Shown: positions 1-5,102 of the stretch, one piece after another
How the letters are laid out: every line of letters starts with the position of its first letter
How positions within the stretch are numbered: position 1 is the first letter of the stretch
Source of the DNA: an uncultured Pseudomonadota bacterium
GTDB taxonomy: Bacteria > Pseudomonadota > Gammaproteobacteria > Xanthomonadales > Ahniellaceae
Direction of reading: 5' to 3'
Length of the DNA: 9,719 nt
Assembly: GCA_937996755.1 (NCBI GenBank)
Contig: CALKUS010000183.1
Span: 1-9,719, forward strand
Translations under genes and position numbers: made by a program
Notes under the pieces: model-generated
What the model saw: only the letters and a program-made list of their open reading frames with translations
What the model was told of the DNA's origin: nothing
The model's database searches: none

Positions 1-62
1 CGCCCGGGATCGGCTTCACCCGTGCGCAGCAAGGTCCAATGCGTCGACGGAAAATCGGCCAC
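1..62 (-). CDS. Partial gene (5' end only), possible sigma-70-like/ECF-like protein
   Basis: Only the N-terminus is present; the gene runs off the left edge. Read from a GTG at 62, it begins (M)ADFPSTHWTLLRTGEADPG with no stop before the edge. The pattern DFPxTxWxLL at the very N-terminus is one I associate with sigma-70-like proteins of Planctomycetes and Xanthomonadales, which often sit near Ser/Thr kinase genes. An in-frame ATG at 89 would add nine mostly Arg/Ala/Gly residues (MRARRGRIA). I prefer the GTG because a G-rich stretch (minus strand of 72-76) lies 9 nt upstream and because family members usually begin just before DFP. It lies downstream of the haem-protein gene in the same orientation, 62 bp after its stop, so they could be co-transcribed unless the intervening hairpin terminates. 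With only about 20 residues visible, the family assignment is tentative. Confidence 0.42.
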   Translation of the reverse strand, partial: MADFPSTHWTLLRTGEADPG

Positions 63-72
63 CGCGATGCGC

Positions 73-103
73 CCCCGGCGCGCGCGCATCTTGCGCGCCG
101 GGG
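73..103 (-). terminator. GC-only hairpin between two minus-strand genes; terminator-like or 5' UTR structure
   Basis: The arms at 73-83 (CCCCGGCGCGC) and 93-103 (GCGCGCCGGGG) pair perfectly over 11 bp, all G-C, around a 9-nt loop. The stem begins 22 bases past the stop codon of the minus-strand haem-protein gene. No T-run follows it on the minus strand, so it is not a canonical intrinsic terminator. It also overlaps the G-rich putative ribosome binding stretch (72-76) of the next gene, so it could instead control that gene's translation. Confidence 0.45.
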
Positions 104-124
104 CATCATCGCACGCGAGGAAGC

Positions 125-2257
125 TCAGTCCTCGAGTCCGTCCGAGAACAGCCAGCCGCCGTTCGTCGTGGTCCAGTTCTGCAGCAGTGCGGTGAGCGCG
201 AGCGGCACGTTCGTGGCGTCCGGCTGCCCCGCCTGGCCGAAGCGGTTGATGCCGTGGCAGCCCTCGCACATGCGCACTTCGCCGGGCTGCACGGTGATCC
301 AGTAGCGTTCGCGCACCACGGGCGTGCCGTTCGGCGCGTTCGTCTGCCAGCTCAGCGCGCGGCGCGCCGGCACGAACATCGCGACGGAGCCGTCCGGGAA
401 GATCGGCGCGCTGCCGGCCGGGCCGGTCGGGTTGGGCAGGTTGTTCGCGATCGATGCCGGGTCGTGCAGGAAGCGCGCGAGCACGCGACGGCCCGCGGCC
501 GGCTGCGCCACGCCGCCGCGTCCGCGCACCTGGTCGCCCTGGACCACCTGGAAGTGCGAGATGTCGTAGATCGTGCCGGCGGAACCGGTGGTCTGCACGC
601 CGCCCGGGCGACGCAGGTTGTACGGCTGCTGCCTGTCCGCCTTGTCGCGATCGGTCGCATTGCGCACCACGATCAGGCCGAGGTCGTTCTGGCGCATGAA
701 CTGGCGCAGCGATGCCGGCGCGACGTTCGCGTTCGCGATGGCAGTGACTTCCGGCGCGGCGAGCGGCGGCTCGACGACGGCAGTCGGTATCGTGCGCGCG
801 CGCACTTCCACCGGACTCAGCTCCCAGAGCTCGCCGTTGTAGCTGACGAGCGCGTCGGGATCGAACTGCTGCACGCTCTTCACGATGCCGCTCGTGAGCG
901 GCGTGCCGGCCGTGAGGAAGCCGCCCGTGCCCGCCGTCATCAGCTTGATGCGGAAGCGGTACTGCGTGGCGACGCCGCCGCGCTGCGGCGCGTGCGCGAC
1001 CACGATGCGGCCGTCGCTGAGCGTGATCGGGTTGCGATAGTGGCCGGAGTGGTCGGCCGCACCCGTGTCGGTTCCGGACGTGCTCTCCGGCGTCAGCCAT
1101 TCGATCACCACGTCGTCCGCGTTCAGCGACGGCGGCGCCGAGAAGCGGAACAGCTGGCCCGCGGCGTGCGTGTCGAATTCGGGCGCGTCGATCGCGAGGT
1201 AGCGGCCGGGCTGCGTCGGGTCCTCGCTGAGCTGGAACACGTTCTCGACCGAGCGCGGGTTCGTGCGGCCCGACGTCTCGTCGATGAACTCCACGAGATT
1301 CGGGTCGGTCGCGAAGCTGCGGTCGAAGTAGCGCTGCAGCTCGTGGCGACCGAGGTGGTTCACGAATTCCGCGTTCGTGCCGTCCTGCGCGATCTCCCAC
1401 GGGAAGAAGTTGTTGAAGCGGTGGCCGTTCACGGGCGAGCCGTTCGGCACGACGCGCAGCTCCGGGAATACCTCGTTCGACGCGGCCGTCGGCGCGTTCG
1501 CCGCCTCGCTCAGCCAGTCGAACGTCTGGTACGTCGCCTGCGCGTCGGCCTGCTGGTCGCGCTGCAGGTGGTCCCAGCGCGTGAACAGGATGCGGCCGAA
1601 GCTGTCGACCATCGGGTCGAAGTCGCCGGACGGCGCGTGGTCGAGCAGCTTCAACGCACCGGTCTGCGGATTCAGGCGCCACAGCCCGGTGACGGTCGCG
1701 GTCGACTCGTACTCGTCCTGTTGCGGATACAGGTGCGCCTCGCCGCCGCGCGGGCGATCCGACGCGAACACGAGGTCGCCGCTCGAGAGGTACGCGGGCA
1801 TCACGTTGTTGAACGGCGGCTGCCGCGGCACGAGCGTGATCACGGGCGTCTGGCCGACGCCGAAGTTCGTGATCTCGTAGAGCTGCCAGCGGTACTGCTG
1901 CACGACGAACTGCGCGGGCGGCGCACCGACGACCATCGAGAACACGATCTTCGTGCCGGTCCAGTCGACGGCCGGATCGCGCACGGCGATCGCGTTCGCG
2001 CCCTGGAACACCGTGGTGCTGCCGAAGCCCGCGGCCAGCGTGAGGTTGCGCGTCGTGCCGTCCGGATAGCGGATCCAGAGGTCGCCGCCGCGATACACGG
2101 AGTCGATGTCGGGGAGGTGGTTGGCGAACGTCGATCCCACCGCCGCGAAGTCGCCGAACACCGGCACCTGCGTGACGAACACGATGGCATTCGGCGTGGT
2201 CTGCGCATGCGCGATCGGCGCGCACGCGAGCAACGAAGCGAGCAAAGCGAAACGCAT
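125..2257 (-). CDS. Secreted beta-propeller protein with C-terminal c-type haem site (hydrazine synthase alpha-like family)
   Basis: This 710-residue exported protein has a signal peptide (residues 1-18, cleavage at AHA|Q). The N-terminal half looks like PD40/TolB-type propeller blades, for example GDLVFASDR near 160-168 and GRILFTRWDH at 221-230. The C-terminal part resembles the hydrazine synthase alpha-subunit middle domain family: PDGSVAMFVPARRALSWQT, then YWITVQPGEVRMCEGCHG. CEGCH (C664, C667, H668) is a c-type haem attachment motif. These are the only cysteines outside the signal peptide, so one covalent haem is expected in the periplasm or outside the cell. The protein ends WLFSDGLED, similar to the IFxDGFE tails on many exported Xanthomonadales proteins. 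The start is supported by GGGGAG (2269-2264) six bases before the ATG. Its reaction is unknown. Hydrazine synthesis is unlikely, because I see only one haem motif and no partner subunits nearby. Confidence 0.85.
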   Translation of the reverse strand: MRFALLASLLACAPIAHAQTTPNAIVFVTQVPVFGDFAAVGSTFANHLPDIDSVYRGGDLWIRYPDGTTRNLTLAAGFGSTTVFQGANAIAVRDPAVDWTGTKIVFSMVVGAPPAQFVVQQYRWQLYEITNFGVGQTPVITLVPRQPPFNNVMPAYLSSGDLVFASDRPRGGEAHLYPQQDEYESTATVTGLWRLNPQTGALKLLDHAPSGDFDPMVDSFGRILFTRWDHLQRDQQADAQATYQTFDWLSEAANAPTAASNEVFPELRVVPNGSPVNGHRFNNFFPWEIAQDGTNAEFVNHLGRHELQRYFDRSFATDPNLVEFIDETSGRTNPRSVENVFQLSEDPTQPGRYLAIDAPEFDTHAAGQLFRFSAPPSLNADDVVIEWLTPESTSGTDTGAADHSGHYRNPITLSDGRIVVAHAPQRGGVATQYRFRIKLMTAGTGGFLTAGTPLTSGIVKSVQQFDPDALVSYNGELWELSPVEVRARTIPTAVVEPPLAAPEVTAIANANVAPASLRQFMRQNDLGLIVVRNATDRDKADRQQPYNLRRPGGVQTTGSAGTIYDISHFQVVQGDQVRGRGGVAQPAAGRRVLARFLHDPASIANNLPNPTGPAGSAPIFPDGSVAMFVPARRALSWQTNAPNGTPVVRERYWITVQPGEVRMCEGCHGINRFGQAGQPDATNVPLALTALLQNWTTTNGGWLFSDGLED

Positions 2258-2390
2258 GGATTTCTCCCCGGCCGTTGCGTGGACGATACGCGCCTGTCGC
2301 GCGCGCGCAACCCACCTTCGTCGGGATTACGCGCGGACGCGCGACTACCGGACAACAACGACGTATCCTGCGCGCAGGGGACATCCGGAG
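2258..2390. promoter_or_regulatory. Divergent intergenic region between two secreted-protein genes
   Basis: This 133-bp spacer must hold the start signals of both the leftward haem-protein gene and the rightward cluster. For the leftward gene, a weak sigma-70-like pair is visible on the minus strand: TTGCGC (2310-2305), 16 bp, then TATCGT (2288-2283), followed by the ribosome binding site GGGGAG (2269-2264). For the rightward gene, TATCCT (2364-2369) resembles a -10 box but has no convincing -35. AACGACGT at 2357-2364 resembles the AACGGCGTT core repeated further into the cluster. Both promoter calls are weak pattern matches. Confidence 0.35.
2264..2269 (-). promoter_or_regulatory. Ribosome binding site of the haem-protein gene
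   Basis: GGGGAG on the minus strand lies six bases before the ATG at 2257. It is a good purine-rich match and fixes the start of the 710-residue protein, directly before a clear signal peptide. Confidence 0.65.
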
Positions 2391-4520
2391 ATGGCGATCA
2401 TGGCCTGCAATCGGACGCACCCGCGTGTTCGTCGTGTGACGCAGTTCGCACTCCTGCTCCTCGCGACCGCGACATGCAGCGCCGCGCCGCCGCAATGGAT
2501 CGAGCTCGGCAACCAGCCGTTCGCCGCGACCGCGGGCGACGACGGCACGACGTTCGTGATCGAGAACCACGACCATCCCGGCCTGCGCGCGATCGCGCCG
2601 GACGGTGCGGTGCGGTGGTCGCGCGAGCTGCCTGCGCTCGAGCAATCCTGGTATCGCTCGCCGCAACTCGTGCACATGCGCCTGCGCGACGGGTCGCGTG
2701 CCGTCTGTGCCGCGGTCGCCCTCGACTTCGACTTCGGTGTCGACATCCTGCCACCGCCGCCGCCGTACTGGGAGTCGGTGCTGTGCTTCGCGGCCAGCGA
2801 CGGCGCGCCGCTCGCGAATGCGCTCACGCAGGTGACCGACCGCGACTCCGTGCCGTTCGGCGGACTGCAGCCGTTGTCCGACGGCAGCATCGTCGCGTAC
2901 GGCGCGGGCATCGAAGGAATCGCGCCGCCGAGGCCGGTCGCGTACGTCGTCGATCCGCTCGCCACGGCCCCGGCGACGCGCATCCCGATCGACGTGACGA
3001 ACGGCCGCGTGCTCGCGGTCGGAACGGACGGACGGCTGCTCGTCTCCGGCGCGATCGACACGCAGGCGCCGGCGATCCGGCTCGTCGCGCGCGACGGAAG
3101 CGTGCTCGCCAGCGCCGCGTTCGACGCCGGCGACGTGCCGATCGCGGGCGCGTTCCTGCCGGACGGCGACGCGCTCGTGTTCACCGGGCCGAACGCCACG
3201 TCGCGCACGGTCTACGCAGCTTCGCGCCATGCGCCGGACGGCACGCGACGCTGGCGCAACATCACCGGGTCGTCGTACCTGCCTATCTCTGTGGCTACGC
3301 GCGGCGGCTTCCTGTGGACGAGCGACACGGTCGGCGCGTTCGGGCAGCGATCCGCACACCTCGCGCGGCACACGCCCGCCGGCGTGGGGTTCCGCTTCAT
3401 CGACTCGACGTTCCAGTCGTCGCTCGTGCTCGTGGGCACGACCGACGACGCGCGCCTCGTGCTGGCCGGCGCCTACCGCAACGGCGTCGTCGTGCACGTG
3501 ATGGATCCGGTGACGTGGCGGCTGGTCGCCGGCATCGACCTGCCGTGCGGCGCGCGCGAATGCGCGGTGCAGTCGGCCGAACTCGGTGCCGACGGACGCC
3601 TGCTCGTGGCGCTCTCGCGCATCACGGATTCCAGTCGCCAGCCGAACACGGTGCTGCGCCTGGACGTGCCGGCGCCGCCGACGCGCGGCGCGGCTTCGGG
3701 GCAGCTCGCGCTGGAAGGCGCCTGGTATTCGCCGCACCGGCCGTACCAGGGCATGGTGCTCGACTACGTGCCGCGCAGCGACACGCTGTTCGGGCTCTAC
3801 TACCTCGGCGGCAACCGCGTCGACCTCGATCCGCAGTTCCTCGACTGGTACTCGCTGCAGGGCACGGCAGGCAACGGCCCGGAGCCGCCGCTGACCACCT
3901 ACGAAAGCGACGGCGGCAGCTTCGCAGTGCCGCCACGCGCGGTCACGTCCGCGTCGCGCTACATGCGCATGGACCTGCAGTTCCAGGACTGCGACCACGC
4001 GACGCTGCTCATGCTCGGCGGCGAGCAGCGCGTGGTTTCGTTGCAGCGCCTCACGCGGCGCAACGCGGGTGCATGCCGCGAAGGCGGTACGACGGCCGTC
4101 GCCGCCGATGCCGCGCCGCGCGCGATCGAAGGCAGCTGGTTCGATCCCGCGACTGCCGGGCAGGGGCTTTCGATCGCGGTCGATCGCGCCGTGCCGCCTG
4201 CGGCCGAATCGATGTTCGCGGGCTGGTTCACGTACGACGTCGCGGGCACGTCGGGTTTCACGATCGCGCGCCACTGGTTCTCGATCCAGGGGCCGGTGCC
4301 CGCGATCGGCGGCCGTGTGGACGCCACGATCTACCAGTCGCTCGGCGGGCTCGACGATGTGACGGGCAACGACACGCGCGTCGTCGGCACGGCCGAGCTC
4401 ACGCTCGCCGCGTGCGATCGGCTCGAGCTTCGCTATCGCTTCAACGACTCCGCGGACGCGCGCACGTTCGCGGGCCTCGCGGGCACGCAGGTGCTCACGC
4501 GCATCGGCGGGTGCGACTGA
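2391..4520 (+). CDS. Secreted protein of unknown function with tandem GxW[YF]xP-type C-terminal domains
   Basis: This 709-residue protein starts at ATG 2391, or at the in-frame ATG 2400 (706 residues), which has GGAG 9 nt upstream. An open frame extends upstream, but the signal-peptide-like segment fixes the start here: RVRRVTQFALLLLATATCSAAPP, cleaved around residues 29-33. Residues ~35-430 have PQQ- or propeller-like strands with recurring DG turns (AIAPDGAVRWSRELP, LQPLSDGSIVAYG). The C-terminal part holds two copies of one domain, beginning EGAWYSPHRPYQG (Trp445) and EGSWFDPATAGQG (Trp583). Each copy ends with a similar Cys pair: QDCDHATL...RLTRRNAGAC and AACDRLEL...VLTRIGGC. I know this domain from exported Xanthomonadales proteins but not its function. 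The stop lies 4 bp before the sigma factor gene, suggesting co-transcription. The Cys near the cleavage site lacks a proper lipobox. Confidence 0.8.
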   Translation: MAIMACNRTHPRVRRVTQFALLLLATATCSAAPPQWIELGNQPFAATAGDDGTTFVIENHDHPGLRAIAPDGAVRWSRELPALEQSWYRSPQLVHMRLRDGSRAVCAAVALDFDFGVDILPPPPPYWESVLCFAASDGAPLANALTQVTDRDSVPFGGLQPLSDGSIVAYGAGIEGIAPPRPVAYVVDPLATAPATRIPIDVTNGRVLAVGTDGRLLVSGAIDTQAPAIRLVARDGSVLASAAFDAGDVPIAGAFLPDGDALVFTGPNATSRTVYAASRHAPDGTRRWRNITGSSYLPISVATRGGFLWTSDTVGAFGQRSAHLARHTPAGVGFRFIDSTFQSSLVLVGTTDDARLVLAGAYRNGVVVHVMDPVTWRLVAGIDLPCGARECAVQSAELGADGRLLVALSRITDSSRQPNTVLRLDVPAPPTRGAASGQLALEGAWYSPHRPYQGMVLDYVPRSDTLFGLYYLGGNRVDLDPQFLDWYSLQGTAGNGPEPPLTTYESDGGSFAVPPRAVTSASRYMRMDLQFQDCDHATLLMLGGEQRVVSLQRLTRRNAGACREGGTTAVAADAAPRAIEGSWFDPATAGQGLSIAVDRAVPPAAESMFAGWFTYDVAGTSGFTIARHWFSIQGPVPAIGGRVDATIYQSLGGLDDVTGNDTRVVGTAELTLAACDRLELRYRFNDSADARTFAGLAGTQVLTRIGGCD

Positions 4521-4524
4521 TCCC

Positions 4525-5064
4525 ATGGCCGAGCCCGCGATCGAATTGCACGAGGGTGAGGACGCCGACCGGCTGTTCGCGGCGGTCTACGCGCAGCTCA
4601 AGCGCATGGCGCACCGGCGGCTGCTCGACGTGCCGCGCGCGGGGCTCGACACGACCGAGCTCGTGCACGAGCTCTACCTGCGCATCGGCACGGATTCCGA
4701 CCTGAAGTTCGCGGGGCAGGGGCCGTTCTTCGCGTATGCGGCGCGCGCGATGCGCCATCTCCTGCTCGACCGCGCGCGCGACTGCCTGCGCCTGCGCGCG
4801 GGCGGCGCCTGGGCGCGCATCACGCTGGACGGCGAGGACTCGCGGCTCGCGGTGGAAAGCGCGGAGCAGGCAGTGGCGATCGACGACGCGTTCAACCGGC
4901 TCGCGGAGGCCGACTCTCGTGCGGCGCGCGTGCTGGAGCTGCGCTATTTCGCCGGCCTCTCGATCGACCAGGTCGCCGAGGTGCTGGGCATTGCGCCGCG
5001 CTCGGTCGATCGCGACTGGCGCTTCGCGCGCGCCTTCCTGCACGACCTGCTCGCCGACGCCTGA
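4525..5064 (+). CDS. ECF-type RNA polymerase sigma factor (TIGR02999-like, kinase-linked)
   Basis: This 179-residue sigma-70 family factor directs core RNA polymerase to alternative promoters. Region 2 spans about residues 15-86 and includes LFAAVYAQLKRMAHRRL, DTTELVHELYLRI (42-54) and FFAYAARAMRHLLLDRAR (68-85). Region 4 spans about 118-176, with the helix-turn-helix in LSIDQVAEVLGIAPRSVDRD (145-164). It matches the TIGR02999/Sigma70_ECF style, whose region 2.2 typically reads PTALVHEAYLR. In place of the DAED motif of ordinary ECF factors it has D42-T43-T44-E45. The start is 4 bp after the upstream stop, with no strong Shine-Dalgarno, so translation may be coupled. No anti-sigma gene is adjacent; a membrane Ser/Thr kinase follows after 38 bp. 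By analogy with EcfP/PknT and EcfK/PknS, activity is probably controlled by threonine phosphorylation. The family call is firm; the regulation is inferred. Confidence 0.92.
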   Translation: MAEPAIELHEGEDADRLFAAVYAQLKRMAHRRLLDVPRAGLDTTELVHELYLRIGTDSDLKFAGQGPFFAYAARAMRHLLLDRARDCLRLRAGGAWARITLDGEDSRLAVESAEQAVAIDDAFNRLAEADSRAARVLELRYFAGLSIDQVAEVLGIAPRSVDRDWRFARAFLHDLLADA

Positions 5065-5093
5065 GCTGGCGCCCCGCGCACGCAAACGGCGTT
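5062..5093 (+). repeat. Intercistronic direct repeat, copy 1 (sigma to kinase spacer)
   Basis: This 32-bp element begins exactly at the TGA stop of the sigma gene and ends in GCAAACGGCGTT. It matches copy 2 (7818-7849) at 27 of 32 positions, with the last 12 bases identical. The core AACG-G-CGTT is an inverted repeat around one base. It ends 9 bases before the kinase ATG, where a ribosome binding site would be expected, and I see no clear Shine-Dalgarno there. Confidence 0.55.
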
Positions 5094-5102
5094 CACTTGC
5101 CC

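Noticed and set aside
125..2257. Calling this protein a true hydrazine synthase subunit
   Set aside because: Only one CxxCH is present, no beta or gamma subunit genes lie nearby, and the context is not that of an anammox planctomycete. Only family resemblance is supported.
2295..2310. Alternating CG tract as a functional or Z-DNA element
   Set aside because: Short CGCG runs occur throughout this GC-rich window and need no special explanation here.
2391..2500. Lipoprotein signal in the unknown secreted protein (ATATC-S)
   Set aside because: The residue before the Cys is Thr, which does not fit the usual [GAS]-C lipobox, and signal peptidase I-type sites follow directly.
254..4705. Very long open frame of 1483 codons on the plus strand across several genes
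   Set aside because: It is a GC-rich shadow frame: Arg/Ala-dominated and low-complexity, with no domain. It lies partly antisense to the haem protein and partly out of frame with the secreted protein and sigma gene, all of which have clear domains and starts.
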